Source: an uncultured Desulfovibrio sp.
GTDB taxonomy: Bacteria; Desulfobacterota; Desulfovibrionia; Desulfovibrionales; Desulfovibrionaceae
Direction of reading: 5' to 3'
DNA: 29,606 bases
Assembly: GCA_900541395.1 (NCBI GenBank)
Contig: UQJT01000035.1
Span: 1-29,606, forward strand
Shown one piece after another: positions 1 through 8,034 of the stretch. Each line of letters starts with the position of its first letter. Position 1 is the stretch's first letter. The notes under the pieces are model-generated. The model was given only the letters and a program-made list of their open reading frames with translations. It was not told where the DNA came from and did not search any database. The translations under genes and the position numbers were made by a program.

Positions 1-55
1 CGCCGCCTCCGTGGCCGACGAAATTATCAAATTGGCAACGTTGCAAGTGGGATAA
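1..55 (+). CDS. murG: C-terminal end of an upstream gene, probably MurG
   Basis: Frame 2 is open from the window edge and stops with TAA at 53-55, giving a 17-residue tail [17 protein letters not shown]. An Ala-rich helix of this kind is typical of the C-terminus of MurG, the glycosyltransferase that makes lipid II, and murG directly precedes murC in the division clusters of this lineage. The identification rests on position rather than on a diagnostic motif, because only the last residues are in the window. The stop is 71 bp before the murC start. Confidence 0.55.
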   Translation, partial: AASVADEIIKLATLQVG

Positions 56-126
56 GTCATTTAAAGGAAATAACCGACTCCATCGGGGACGCTCCGCCTC
101 CCCGCACAGCAATCAAGGAACGCGAC

Positions 127-1539
127 GTGAACAACAAAATACGCGCCATACACATGATCGGGATAGGCGGCTCGGGGATGAGCGGCATAGCGGAAGTATT
201 GCTGAACCTGGGGTACACGGTGCACGGGTCGGACCTGTCGGCCGGGGCCACGGTGCAGCATCTGCGCGCCCTGGGGGCGGACATCCGCATCGGCCACGCG
301 GCCGAAAACGTGGGCGACCCGCAGGTGGTGGTGAAGTCGTCGGCTGTGGGCGAGGACAATCCCGAGGTACAGGCGGCCCACGCCAAGGGCATTCCGGTTA
401 TTCCGCGCGCAGAGATGCTGGCCGAACTGATGCGGCTGCGCACGGGCATCGCGGTGGCGGGCACGCACGGCAAAACCACCACCACCTCGCTGACGGCGGC
501 CGTTTTCGACGCGGCGGGGCTGGACCCCACGGTGATCATCGGCGGCCTGATCAATGCTTACCGGGCCAACGGCCGCCTGGGCCAGGGCGAGTATATCATC
601 GCCGAGTCCGACGAATCCGACGGTTCCTTCCTGTGTCTGTTCCCGATCATCAACGTGGTGACCAATGTGGATTACGACCATATTGATCATTACGGCACGC
701 AGGAGGCCATCGACGATGCCTTTGTGGCCTTCATGAACAAGGTGCCTTTTTACGGAGTGAACATCGTGTGCGGCGACGACCCCGGCGTGCGCCGCCTGCT
801 GCCGCGCGTCAAGCGACCGGTGATCACCTACGGTTTCGGTCCGGCCAGCAAAATCCGGGCCGAGATCATGGAGTGCGGGGTCAGCAGTTGGTTCAAGGTG
901 TTCCTCAAGGACGGCCAGGGGCGGGAAACCGAACTGGGCGAAGTGGAACTGGCCCAGCCCGGCCGCCACAACGTGCTTAACGCTCTGGCCGCCATCGGCG
1001 CGGGCCTCCAGGCGGGCATCAGCCCCCGCGACTGCGTGGCCGGTCTGGCCGCTTTCGGCGGCGTGGGCCGCCGTTTCGAGCGCAAGGGCGAATACAACGG
1101 CGTGACCGTGATCGACGACTACGGTCATCACCCGGCCGAAATCGCGGCCACCCTGCAAACCGTGCGTCAGGTCTTCCCGGGCCGCCGGGTGGTCATGGTC
1201 TTCCAGCCCCACCGCTTCACCCGCACGCAGGCCCTGTTCGGCGAATTCTGCCAAGTGTTCGAGCCGGTGGACAAACTGTTCCTGACCGAAATTTACCCGG
1301 CTTCGGAAAAACCCATCCCCGGCGTCAGCGGTCAAAGTCTGGCCCAGGGCATCCGGCAGGTATCCAAAACCGACGTGCATTTCCTGCCCGACTTCGACGC
1401 CATTGTGGACGCCCTGGGCGACGAACTGCGGCCCGGCGACGTGCTGCTCACCCAGGGGGCGGGCAGCGTGACCACAGTAGGACCGCGCGTGCTGGACAAT
1501 ATGGAACGGAAGGAAAACAAGGAGCATACGGCGGCATGA
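127..1539 (+). CDS. murC: UDP-N-acetylmuramate--L-alanine ligase MurC
   Basis: Cytoplasmic ATP-dependent ligase that adds the first amino acid, L-alanine, to UDP-MurNAc in peptidoglycan precursor synthesis. The 470-residue length is normal for the family. Visible motifs are the N-terminal nucleotide-sugar loop GIGGSGMSG (residues 12-20), the Mur-ligase P-loop GTHGKTTTT (112-120), the SDESDGSF segment in the central domain and [10 protein letters not shown] at about 332-341, the ligase signature where the C-terminal domain begins. The start is GTG at 127, chosen because AAGGAA lies just upstream and the protein begins directly with the Rossmann strand. The gene overlaps murB by four bases (ATGA), so the two are probably translationally coupled. 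Confidence 0.97.
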   Translation: MNNKIRAIHMIGIGGSGMSGIAEVLLNLGYTVHGSDLSAGATVQHLRALGADIRIGHAAENVGDPQVVVKSSAVGEDNPEVQAAHAKGIPVIPRAEMLAELMRLRTGIAVAGTHGKTTTTSLTAAVFDAAGLDPTVIIGGLINAYRANGRLGQGEYIIAESDESDGSFLCLFPIINVVTNVDYDHIDHYGTQEAIDDAFVAFMNKVPFYGVNIVCGDDPGVRRLLPRVKRPVITYGFGPASKIRAEIMECGVSSWFKVFLKDGQGRETELGEVELAQPGRHNVLNALAAIGAGLQAGISPRDCVAGLAAFGGVGRRFERKGEYNGVTVIDDYGHHPAEIAATLQTVRQVFPGRRVVMVFQPHRFTRTQALFGEFCQVFEPVDKLFLTEIYPASEKPIPGVSGQSLAQGIRQVSKTDVHFLPDFDAIVDALGDELRPGDVLLTQGAGSVTTVGPRVLDNMERKENKEHTAA

Positions 1540-2474
1540 TGCGGGTTCTGCCCTCCCCCTCTCTCGCCCCTCTGACCACCTTGCGGATCGGAGGCTCGGC
1601 CCTGGCCGAAATCCGGCTGGAGTCTCCGGCCGACTTCGAGCGACTGCCGGAAACCCTGGCCCGGGTGGGAGGCGAACCTCGCGTGTTGGGGGGAGGAAGC
1701 AACCTGCTGATCGCCGAGGGCGAATTGCCTCTGACCCTGGTGCGCCCCCTGTGCGGCGCCGGTCAGGCCCCCGTGGTCACGGCCGAAAGCGTGGACGACG
1801 CCGGACGACATCGGGTGACGATCCGCGCGGGCGCAGGTCTGCGCGTGCCCGCCCTGCTGGCCTGGTGCGCCGAACACGGCCTTTCGGGCCTGGAGGGCCT
1901 GACGGGCGTGCCCGGTCGGGTGGGCGGCGCGGTGGCCATGAACGCCGGAGCATACGGCGACGCCATAGGCGATCGACTGAGCGGGCTGACCGTGTTCACT
2001 CCCGAACGGGGCGTGCGAAGCCTGACTCCGGACGAATGGAGCGCCGGCTATCGCCGCTTCGCCCTGCATGAACCCTGCGCCTGGTTCGCGGTGCTGGAGG
2101 CCGAGCTGACCCTTATCTCCTCCTCCGCGGGCGCGGTGCGGGCCGTCATGGCCGAACGCCTGTCCCGCAAAAAAAATACGCAACCCGTCACGCTGCATAC
2201 GGCGGGCTGCGTGTTCAAAAACCCCGACGGTCTGTCGGCGGGCCGCCTGCTGGACGAAGCGGGGCTGCGCGGCAAACGTCGGGGGCCTGTATATTTTACC
2301 GAACTGCACGCCAACTTTCTGGCCCATGACCCGGCCCGCGGCGTTCAATCCGATGCGAAGGGAGCCTTCGCCGCCGCGGCCGAGCTGGTGGCCGAAGCCA
2401 GGGAAGCCGTCGCCCGCCGCGCGGGCATCAACCTCGACATGGAAATAAAGGTGTGGCCATGCCCGCTGTACTGA
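1536..2474 (+). CDS. murB: UDP-N-acetylenolpyruvoylglucosamine reductase MurB
   Basis: FAD enzyme that reduces UDP-GlcNAc-enolpyruvate to UDP-MurNAc with NADPH. The FAD-binding domain shows TLRIGG near residue 15, LGGGSNLL near 50-57 and the [21 protein letters not shown] stretch near 125-145. The C-terminal substrate domain contains AGCVFKNP: the usual catalytic Ser of the GSxFKNP motif is Cys here, a substitution known in some MurB lineages. The terminal DMEIKVWP keeps the conserved Glu. At 312 residues it is a compact MurB. It starts at ATG 1536 inside the murC stop (a second ATG follows at once) and ends 16 bases past the ftsQ start, so the gene order is fully overlapping. Confidence 0.95.
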   Translation: MMRVLPSPSLAPLTTLRIGGSALAEIRLESPADFERLPETLARVGGEPRVLGGGSNLLIAEGELPLTLVRPLCGAGQAPVVTAESVDDAGRHRVTIRAGAGLRVPALLAWCAEHGLSGLEGLTGVPGRVGGAVAMNAGAYGDAIGDRLSGLTVFTPERGVRSLTPDEWSAGYRRFALHEPCAWFAVLEAELTLISSSAGAVRAVMAERLSRKKNTQPVTLHTAGCVFKNPDGLSAGRLLDEAGLRGKRRGPVYFTELHANFLAHDPARGVQSDAKGAFAAAAELVAEAREAVARRAGINLDMEIKVWPCPLY

Positions 2475-3337
2475 GCAAAAATCGTCACCCCATGCGCAAT
2501 ACCTACACCCCGGTTCGACGCCCCGCCGCCAACGGCGCGCGCAAAAAACCGGCTCCGCTCATCCGCTCGGGCGAAAGCGCGGCGCGCGGTCCGGACATCG
2601 ATCCGGCGGCCCTGCGCAAGGCCCTGATCTGGCTGGCCGGACTGGGCGTGGTTCTGGCGGCGTTTTTCGGCCTCAGCGCCGGACTTATGCAGCTCTACCG
2701 CTACTGCACCACAAGCGAGCATTTTGTCATCGAGGACATTGCCGTCGAAGGAGCCGACCAGCTTAATCCGGATGAAATCATAGCTCTAAGCGGACTGCAA
2801 AAAGGTAATAATAGTCTATCTGTACACATTCCGGACATTGAAAAACGTCTTATCCAAAATCCATGGATAGAAAAAGTTTCTATAAAAAGAGAATTACCTC
2901 ACCGATTTATTATCAGTATCAAAGAACGAAACCCTCAATTTTGGGTTCTTAAAGAAGGTTCTTTATATTATCTTGATAGGAATGGAATCTTAATTGCCCC
3001 TGTAGAAAGTCAAAATTTCCAGTCTTTACCTACATTGGATATCGGTCCTGGCGGTGAAGAGGCTCTTCCTTATCTTTCTGATTTTATATCACAAATAAGC
3101 TCATCAGATTTTCCTTTTGATACTTCTCAAATTTCATGGTTGCGGATCAGTGCAGGAAAAGGATTTGAACTCTACTGGGAGAGCAAGCATCTTTCGCTCA
3201 GCATTGGCTTTGAGCACTGGCGGCAAAACCTCCGCCGTTTGGCCCTGACCTTGGACGACATAAAAAAACGCAATGAAATCAATCAAACACGCGAAATCCG
3301 CGCCGCCGACGGGCAAGTATGGCTGCAAAAAGCGTAA
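2459..3337 (+). CDS. ftsQ: Cell division protein FtsQ
   Basis: Bitopic inner-membrane protein of the divisome that bridges FtsL/FtsB and the septal synthase. The protein has a basic N-terminal tail (about residues 1-55, RRPAANGARKKPAP), one transmembrane helix at about 58-80, then a POTRA domain beginning FVIEDIAVEGADQLNPDEI and containing the typical IEKRLIQNPWIEKVSIKRELP segment, followed by the periplasmic beta domain. I chose ATG 2459 over GTG 2453 because AAAGG at 2447-2451 is spaced 7 bases from it. The base composition is odd: about 2770-3130 is very AT-rich with A/T third positions while both ends are GC-rich, yet the frame and the domain are intact. Confidence 0.9.
   Translation: MPAVLSKNRHPMRNTYTPVRRPAANGARKKPAPLIRSGESAARGPDIDPAALRKALIWLAGLGVVLAAFFGLSAGLMQLYRYCTTSEHFVIEDIAVEGADQLNPDEIIALSGLQKGNNSLSVHIPDIEKRLIQNPWIEKVSIKRELPHRFIISIKERNPQFWVLKEGSLYYLDRNGILIAPVESQNFQSLPTLDIGPGGEEALPYLSDFISQISSSDFPFDTSQISWLRISAGKGFELYWESKHLSLSIGFEHWRQNLRRLALTLDDIKKRNEINQTREIRAADGQVWLQKA
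2770..3130 (+). other. AT-rich island inside ftsQ
   Basis: Counting bases by hand, 2821-3000 is about 33% GC and 3061-3120 about 32%, whereas 2581-2640 in the same gene is about 77%. The change is abrupt on both sides, codons switch to A/T-ending, and there is no stop or frame change. The island covers most of the POTRA domain and the start of the beta domain. It may be a recombined segment from a low-GC relative or a locally selected codon pattern; see the findings. Confidence 0.9.
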
Positions 3338-3438
3338 AAAATGCTCATGCGCTTCACTGAAATCATCTAAAAAAGGTCTAGACAAGTTCTGGAAATTATG
3401 ATGTGTTTGGTCAACGCGCCAACATGGAGGAGCACGGC

Positions 3439-4677
3439 ATGTCCAAGTCCGAACTGATAGTGGGGCTCGATATCGGCACAACCAAGATATGCGCGGTTGT
3501 GGGCGAGCCTTCGGACAACGGCACCATCGACATCGTGGGGATAGGCACCAGCCCTTCCACCGGCCTGCGCAAGGGGGTGGTCGTCAACATCGAGCAGACG
3601 GTCCAGTCCATCCGCAAGGCGGTGGAGGAGGCCGAGCTCATGGCCGGGTGCGAAATCCGTTCGGTATACGCGGGCATTGCCGGCAGCCATATCAAGGGCG
3701 CGAACAGTCACGGCGTCATCGCCGTCAAAGGCGGCGGAGAGGTCGGCCAGCGCGACGTGGAGCGGGTGCTCGACGCGGCCAAGGCCGTGGCCATCCCCAT
3801 GGACCGCGAGGTTATCCACATCCTGCCGCAGGAATACATCGTGGACGATCAGCGGGGCATCGCCGATCCTCTGGGCATGTCGGGCGTGCGCCTTGAAGTC
3901 AACGTGCACATCGTCACCGGCGCGGTGACCTCGGCGCAGAATATCGTGCGCTCCTGCCACCGCAGCGAACTCGACGTGGCCGACATCGTGCTGGAGGCCC
4001 TGGCCTCGTCCAAGGCCATTCTGACCGAGGAAGAGCGCGAAATAGGCGTGGCCATCGTGGACCTGGGCGGCGGCACCAGCGACATCGCCATATTTGCCAA
4101 CGACGCCATCAAGCATACCGGCGCCGTGGCTCTGGGCGGGCAAAACCTGACCAACGACATAGCCTTCGGCCTGCGCACGCCCATGGCCGCCGCCGAAAAA
4201 ATCAAAGTGCGGCACGGCTGCGCCCTGGCGGACATGGTGCGCCCCGAGGAAACCATCGAGGTGCCCAGCGTGGGCGGCCGCCCCTCGCGCCACCTGCCCC
4301 GGCAGCTTCTGGCCGAGATATGCGAACCGCGCATGGAGGAAATCCTCACCCTGGTGGATCAGGAGCTGGAGCGTTCGGGCTTCAAGCGCCAGATCGGGGC
4401 GGGCGTGGTGCTTACGGGAGGCACGGCCCTTATTCAGGGCTGTCAGGAACTGGCCGAACAGATATTCAATATGCCCACGCGCCTCGGCTATCCGCGCAAT
4501 GTCGGCGGCCTGAAGGACGTGGTCAACAATCCCAAATTCGCCACCGCCGTGGGTCTGCTGTTCTACGGCGCGGAAAAGGAGGGCGGCGAAAGCCGCTTCC
4601 ACAATACGACCAGCGAGACAAATACGTTCAACAGTATTCTGGGTCGTATGAAAAAATGGTTCGGGGACATCAAGTAG
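3439..4677 (+). CDS. ftsA: Cell division protein FtsA
   Basis: Actin-like ATPase that anchors FtsZ to the membrane and recruits later divisome proteins. The phosphate-1 motif GLDIGTTKICAVVGE is at residues 9-23, the SHS2/1C subdomain follows, phosphate-2 is IVDLGGGTSDIAIF at about 205, and the adenosine motif VVLTGGTALIQG is at about 325. The C-terminus SILGRMKKWFGDIK is an amphipathic helix of the membrane-targeting type. The start is ATG 3439 because GGAGGAG at 3426-3432 is ideally spaced; an upstream in-frame ATG at 3403 has no comparable site and would add 12 non-conserved residues. Length 412 is standard. A 101-bp gap separates it from ftsQ and 35 bp from ftsZ. Confidence 0.96.
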   Translation: MSKSELIVGLDIGTTKICAVVGEPSDNGTIDIVGIGTSPSTGLRKGVVVNIEQTVQSIRKAVEEAELMAGCEIRSVYAGIAGSHIKGANSHGVIAVKGGGEVGQRDVERVLDAAKAVAIPMDREVIHILPQEYIVDDQRGIADPLGMSGVRLEVNVHIVTGAVTSAQNIVRSCHRSELDVADIVLEALASSKAILTEEEREIGVAIVDLGGGTSDIAIFANDAIKHTGAVALGGQNLTNDIAFGLRTPMAAAEKIKVRHGCALADMVRPEETIEVPSVGGRPSRHLPRQLLAEICEPRMEEILTLVDQELERSGFKRQIGAGVVLTGGTALIQGCQELAEQIFNMPTRLGYPRNVGGLKDVVNNPKFATAVGLLFYGAEKEGGESRFHNTTSETNTFNSILGRMKKWFGDIK

Positions 4678-4712
4678 GCAATCATAGAGGGTAGTTTTCG
4701 GAGGGGCTTCTT

Positions 4713-6005
4713 ATGGAAATGCACATCGACACGGAACAGGCGGCCAAAATAAAAGTTTTCGGCGTGGGCGGCGGCGGCGGCAACGCCGTGCAGAACATGA
4801 TCAACTCCAATCTGCGGGGGGTCTCGTTCATCTGCGCCAATACCGATGTGCAGGCCCTGGCCCGATCCGGAGCGGAACATAAGATTCAGCTCGGCAAGGA
4901 CCTCACCCGCGGCCTCGGCGCGGGCGCGAAGCCCGAAGTGGGCCAGGCGGCCGCCGAAGAAAGCCTGGACGCCATCCGCGAGGCCATCGGCGACGCCGAT
5001 ATGGTGTTCGTGACGGCGGGCATGGGCGGCGGTACCGGCACCGGCGCCGCGCCGGTCATCGCCAAGGCCGCCAAGGAAAAAGGCGTGCTGACCGTGGGCG
5101 TGGTCACCAAGCCCTTCCACTTCGAGGGCGACAAACGCATGAAGTCGGCCATGAAGGGCATCGACGAACTGCGCCAGCACGTGGACAGCCTGGTCACCAT
5201 TCCCAACGACCGCCTGCTGGCCATCGCCCCCAAGAACGCCAAGGTGACGGAAATGCTCAAAAAGGCGGACGACGTGCTGTATTCCGCCGTGCGCGGCGTC
5301 ACCGATCTGATCACCAAGCCCGGCATGATCAACGCCGACTTCGCCGACGTGCGCACGGTGATGAGCGTGCAGGGCATGGCCCTGATGGGCGAAGGAGCGG
5401 CCTCGGGCGAAAATCGCGCCCTGGAGGCGGCCAAGCGGGCCATCACCAGCCCCCTGCTTGAAGACATCACCATCGGCGGAGCCAAGGCCATGTTGGTCAA
5501 CATCACGGCCAGCGAAGACATGGGCATGGACGAATTCAGCAACGCGGGCGCCTATATCCGCGACGCGGCGCGCGGTCCCAACGGCGAAGACCCCGAAATT
5601 ATCGTGGCTATGTCGGTGGATGAAACCTGCGGCGACGAAATGCGTATCACGGTTATCGCCACCGGCATCGAAGCCCCGGTCGCGGCGGTCACCGCCCAAT
5701 CTGCGGGGGGGGCCAAGGTGACCACCCTGACGACGGGCGGCAAGCCCCAGCCCGAAGCGGCCCCCGCGCCTCAGGCCGAAAGCCGCAGCTTCCGGCCCGC
5801 CACGCGGCCGGGCGTGGTGCCGCCCGAAGTGCGCCACCAAAGCAGTCTGTTCCGTGGTTTTGACGATGAAGACCGTACCATTCCCGCGTATCTGCGGGTC
5901 AAGGAACGCCTCCAGCAGGCGGGCCGCCATGCGCCGGGCGCGGACGATTTTACCTTTGAGGACGAAAGCGACGTGCCTTCGTTTATCCGCCGCCAGGCGA
6001 ACTAG
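4713..6005 (+). CDS. ftsZ: Cell division protein FtsZ
   Basis: Tubulin-like GTPase that forms the Z ring. Diagnostic parts are the N-terminal GVGGGGGNAVQNMI loop, the tubulin signature GMGGGTGTGAAPVIA at about residue 106, and the T7 loop NADFADVRTVM at about 208-218. The disordered linker (about 330-385) is Pro/Ala-rich and includes eight G in a row at 5705-5712. The tail carries two matches to the FtsZ C-terminal peptide, IPAYLR (DNA about 5880-5897) and VPSFIRR at the very end, the second being in the canonical position for FtsA binding. GGAGGGG upstream of ATG 4713 is the ribosome site. A GC hairpin with a short T run follows the stop. Confidence 0.97.
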   Translation: MEMHIDTEQAAKIKVFGVGGGGGNAVQNMINSNLRGVSFICANTDVQALARSGAEHKIQLGKDLTRGLGAGAKPEVGQAAAEESLDAIREAIGDADMVFVTAGMGGGTGTGAAPVIAKAAKEKGVLTVGVVTKPFHFEGDKRMKSAMKGIDELRQHVDSLVTIPNDRLLAIAPKNAKVTEMLKKADDVLYSAVRGVTDLITKPGMINADFADVRTVMSVQGMALMGEGAASGENRALEAAKRAITSPLLEDITIGGAKAMLVNITASEDMGMDEFSNAGAYIRDAARGPNGEDPEIIVAMSVDETCGDEMRITVIATGIEAPVAAVTAQSAGGAKVTTLTTGGKPQPEAAPAPQAESRSFRPATRPGVVPPEVRHQSSLFRGFDDEDRTIPAYLRVKERLQQAGRHAPGADDFTFEDESDVPSFIRRQAN

Positions 6006-6011
6006 CCGTTC

Positions 6012-6036
6012 GGGCCGCCCTTCGCGGCGGCCCTTT
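6012..6036 (+). terminator. Probable terminator after ftsZ
   Basis: GGGCCGCC pairs with GGCGGCCC around a six-base loop and is followed by TTTC, seven bases after the ftsZ stop. The T run is short, so termination may be partial. Confidence 0.6.
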
Positions 6037-6114
6037 CCCTCGCCTCCGGGTTTGCGTCGGAACATACCGGCGGCGCCATTTCGGACGACGGGGAGATTCC
6101 AGGGGTGGAATCGA

Positions 6115-6142
6115 AAAGGCCGGGCGTCAAAGCCCGGCCTTT
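6115..6142. terminator. Hairpin A, twin of 6341-6367
   Basis: AAAGGCCGGGC pairs perfectly with GCCCGGCCTTT around the loop GTCAAA. The AAA/TTT ends make it a bidirectional terminator shape. The same stem and almost the same loop recur at 6341-6367. Confidence 0.6.
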
Positions 6143-6340
6143 GAAGTTGCAGGCCTTGTCGGCGGCCCCGAAAATCAGAAGCAGATCGCGGCCTGTCTCC
6201 GTTCTCTATCCGCCAGGAGGCACGCGCCGCCGGCTGAAGGGGCCACGCCGCTCGGCGACCGGCTTTTGTGCCTTTCACCCGGCAATACTGCCGCCGTTGA
6301 CGGCGCAAACTCCACAAAGCAGGTTTTGTCGTCGATCTGG

Positions 6341-6367
6341 AAAGGCCGGGCGTCAAGCCCGGCCTTT
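6341..6367. terminator. Hairpin B, twin of 6115-6142
   Basis: AAAGGCCGGGC pairs with GCCCGGCCTTT around the loop GTCAA and is followed by one more T. It is the second copy of the hairpin at 6115-6142 and the stronger terminator candidate of the two. Confidence 0.6.
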
Positions 6368-6527
6368 TGCCGTTAAACAACGCCCGCCGAAGCGGCGGCA
6401 TTGCCGCCAAAACGGCCCGGCCTGACCGACTTTCGGGAACATTTTCCAAGTTGAAAAGGTGTTAGAGCAGGTCAACTTTAAAATTTTACAATGTTAAAAT
6501 TTAAGACACGCCCGCTTCGGCCTTTAA

Positions 6528-6610
6528 CAGCGCCAACCAACGGCGCTTATGCCTTTGCGACGACCGCCCGCTCCGCAGTCGGAAGAGCATGTTCAAGCCG
6601 AAACTGCTCT
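6528..6610 (+). repeat. Dispersed two-hairpin repeat, copy 1
   Basis: The unit has a first hairpin (AGCGCC, 7-base loop, GGCGCT at 6529-6547), a conserved middle including GCTCCGCAGTCGGA, and a second palindrome AGAGCATGTTC-AAGCC-GAAACTGCTCT at 6584-6610. It is about 86% identical by eye to the copy at 24639-24721 and clearly related to the inverted copy at 11636-11720. Its right edge forms the stop codon of the minus-strand small gene at 6609-6707. Confidence 0.85.
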
Positions 6611-6707
6611 AAGCGTGATGATGCGGCTTGTTGGGCGAGGTGTACTTGATGATCAGCAGCGCCACGGCCACCGCGGCAATACCGATGAAAAAGAACGCAA
6701 AATCCAT
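6609..6707 (-). CDS. Small single-pass membrane protein, 32 residues
   Basis: On the minus strand ATG at 6707 is preceded by GGGAGG with a good five-base spacing. It opens a 32-codon frame starting MDFAFFFIGIAAVAVALLII, a clear transmembrane helix, followed by a short tail KYTSPNKPHHHA. The end is hydrophilic with three adjacent His, so the tail might bind a metal. I do not recognise the family; the size resembles accessory subunits of membrane enzymes or transporters, but no partner is named by the sequence. It lies 119 bp downstream of mdtI in the same direction, so it could share that transcript, although a weak promoter (TTGCGC, 17 bases, TAGGAT) sits between them. The TAG stop is part of a dispersed repeat. 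Confidence 0.6.
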   Translation of the reverse strand: MDFAFFFIGIAAVAVALLIIKYTSPNKPHHHA

Positions 6708-6826
6708 GACGGCCTCCCGAAGCTGAAATAAGGAAATTCATCCTACCCGGAAGCGGGCCTCCGCGCAAGGCAAAGACGCGCGCAACAGGCCGAACGCGCG
6801 CCCCGCGCCCTTTCGCGGTCGGCCGT

Positions 6827-7159
6827 TCAACTCAGATGCAACACGACCATGCCGCCGATGAGCAAAACCATGCCCAGCCAGGCGGCGGGCCGCAAACGCT
6901 GGCCGAACAAAATCCAGCCGCCCACCGAGGTGCCCAGGATGCCGAATCCGCCCCACATGGCGTAGGCCACGGCCAGGTCCATGTGGCGCACGGCCAGGGA
7001 CAGCGAGCAGAAGGCCAGGCCCACCATAACCAGCGCGCCCAGGCCGGGCAGTTTGCGCCGGAAACCGTCGGAGCGGGCAAGCAGCAAATTGGCCGCGATG
7101 TCCAGCCCCGCGGCGACCAGCACGGCCAGCAACGACAAAGGATACACGGACGAACTCAT
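6827..7159 (-). CDS. mdtI: SMR-family exporter subunit, MdtI-like
   Basis: Small multidrug resistance transporter subunit of 110 residues with four transmembrane helices. It matches E. coli MdtI in the blocks SDGFRRK, VAYAMWGGFGI and GWILFGQRL. MdtI works with MdtJ as a heteromeric spermidine exporter driven by the proton gradient. The membrane-embedded acidic residue that is Glu in nearly all SMR proteins is Asp here (LDIAANLLL where MdtI has LEI.AN), which is unusual. The start at 7159 overlaps the upstream mdtJ stop in an ATGA, giving a fixed ratio of the two subunits. Substrate assignment to polyamines is inference from homology. Confidence 0.85.
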   Translation of the reverse strand: MSSSVYPLSLLAVLVAAGLDIAANLLLARSDGFRRKLPGLGALVMVGLAFCSLSLAVRHMDLAVAYAMWGGFGILGTSVGGWILFGQRLRPAAWLGMVLLIGGMVVLHLS

Positions 7160-7548
7160 GCCCGCCTCCCCTCGTTTCCGGCCGCGCCGCAGTCCGTTCC
7201 ATGTCCCGTGCCATGATTGACGAGCAGCGCGCCGACCAGGACGGCCGCCAGCGCGCCCAGACGGACGGGGCTCATGCGCTCGCCCAGAGCCAGCACGCTG
7301 ACCAGGGTAATCAAAGTCAGGCCCAGCCCTTCCCAGAAAGCATAGGCCACGCCCACAGGCAGACCCTGTACGGACAGGGCAAGACAATAATAGGATAACG
7401 CGATGAAGACGAGCATGACCGCCAGCCCCGGTCCCGGTCCCAGCCACCAGGCGCCGGACTGGGAAAGCTTCATGACCGAGGTGCCGATAACTTCAAACAC
7501 CACCGCCCCCAACAAAAACAGCCAATATATCCAGATTGAGCGCGCCAT
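7156..7548 (-). CDS. mdtJ: SMR-family exporter subunit, MdtJ-like
   Basis: 130-residue partner of the MdtI-like protein, with four transmembrane helices. The first helix carries FEVIGTSVMKLS, the normal SMR active-site Glu context. LSYYCLALSVQGLPVGVAYAFWEGLGLTLI matches MdtJ of E. coli closely. A 20-residue hydrophilic tail follows the last helix. The start is ATG 7548, preceded by GAGGAGGTG; the frame remains open upstream, but the extra residues (FRPIGAGASARRF) are not membrane-like. The gene is first in the mdtJ-mdtI pair. No guanidine or other riboswitch fold could be recognised before it. Confidence 0.87.
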   Translation of the reverse strand: MARSIWIYWLFLLGAVVFEVIGTSVMKLSQSGAWWLGPGPGLAVMLVFIALSYYCLALSVQGLPVGVAYAFWEGLGLTLITLVSVLALGERMSPVRLGALAAVLVGALLVNHGTGHGTDCGAAGNEGRRA

Positions 7549-8034
7549 GACGCGCACCTCCTCACGCGAAGAAGACGGACAAAAACGGCGGGCCGAAGCC
7601 CCCGCGCCGATTGGACGAAACAAAGAAAGGGACGGCGTTTACAGGGCGTTGCGCCAGGTGCGCTCCCGGGCGGAAAGAATCCGCGCCAGATTTCGGGCCG
7701 CCGGACGGGCGGTCGGACGCCGTGAGACATTAAGGCATGGTATCGACATTTCTTTATGGTAAGGCATCCTCTTGGCGGAGGCAAGCCGGGGGCGGAGCAA
7801 AAACGGCCAGGCCCGCATGAATCCGGCGCCGGTTCCGCGCCCGGCGTTCCGCGGGCGACCGGGTTCGCGTCCTTATTCTCAAGCGGTGACAATGCGCGGG
7901 GCTTGTGTTAATTTTGGGGATAAGCACAGGGAAAAAGATTTCGCCGTCCCGCGTCCACCCCGCTCTGAGCGACACGCGCGGCGTCTTCTCCCGTTTGTTC
8001 CGGACGTCCGTCCTTCCACTGCAAGGAGAATTTC
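7549..8034. other. Divergent intergenic region between mdtJ and nfnA
   Basis: 486 bp without a credible gene. Both flanking units are read outward from here, so it must hold two promoters. On the minus side a direct repeat TAAGGCAT occurs at 7731-7738 and 7760-7767, spaced like a pair of operator half sites. On the plus side GTGACA (7886-7891) and TAATTT (7909-7914), 17 bases apart, are a weak promoter candidate for nfnA. Confidence 0.45.
7886..7914 (+). promoter_or_regulatory. Weak sigma-70 type promoter candidate for nfnAB
   Basis: GTGACA and TAATTT are separated by 17 bases and lie 121 bp before the nfnA start. The -35 box fits well (5 of 6) and the -10 box poorly (3 of 6). An inverted GCTT/AAGC pair overlaps it. 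Confidence 0.3.

Larger units (their letters stand above)
6006..6527. other. Non-coding spacer after ftsZ
   Basis: This stretch, continuing to the small gene at 6609, contains no convincing reading frame. It holds the ftsZ hairpin, two almost identical GC hairpins 226 bp apart (6115-6142 and 6341-6367), a TTAGAGC at 6463-6469 and an AT-rich patch at 6470-6505 with an 8-bp inverted repeat (AAATTTTA/TAAAATTT). After that comes a dispersed repeat from 6528. A small RNA ending in one of the hairpins is possible, but no good promoter is visible. Confidence 0.5.

Noticed and set aside
61..1527. 488-codon open frame antisense to murC
   Set aside because: It mirrors a clearly conserved gene, is rich in His/Gly/Gln as expected from complementary GC-rich codons, and has no ribosome site.
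3367..4602. Long open frame antisense to ftsA
   Set aside because: Shadow of a conserved gene in a GC-rich genome; no motif.
5705..5712. Eight-G run in ftsZ as a phase-variation tract
   Set aside because: ftsZ is essential, the run is short and in the flexible linker; chance in GC-rich DNA is adequate.
4563..6449. 628-codon open frame antisense to ftsZ
   Set aside because: Composition artefact of high GC; runs through hairpins and has no recognisable domain.
6549..6731. 60-codon plus-strand frame near the repeat after ftsZ
   Set aside because: Overlaps the repeat and is antisense to the better supported 32-residue membrane protein.
7549..7760. Guanidine (mini-ykkC) riboswitch upstream of the SMR pair
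   Set aside because: SMR genes are often controlled this way, but I could not find the paired hairpins with ACGR loops.
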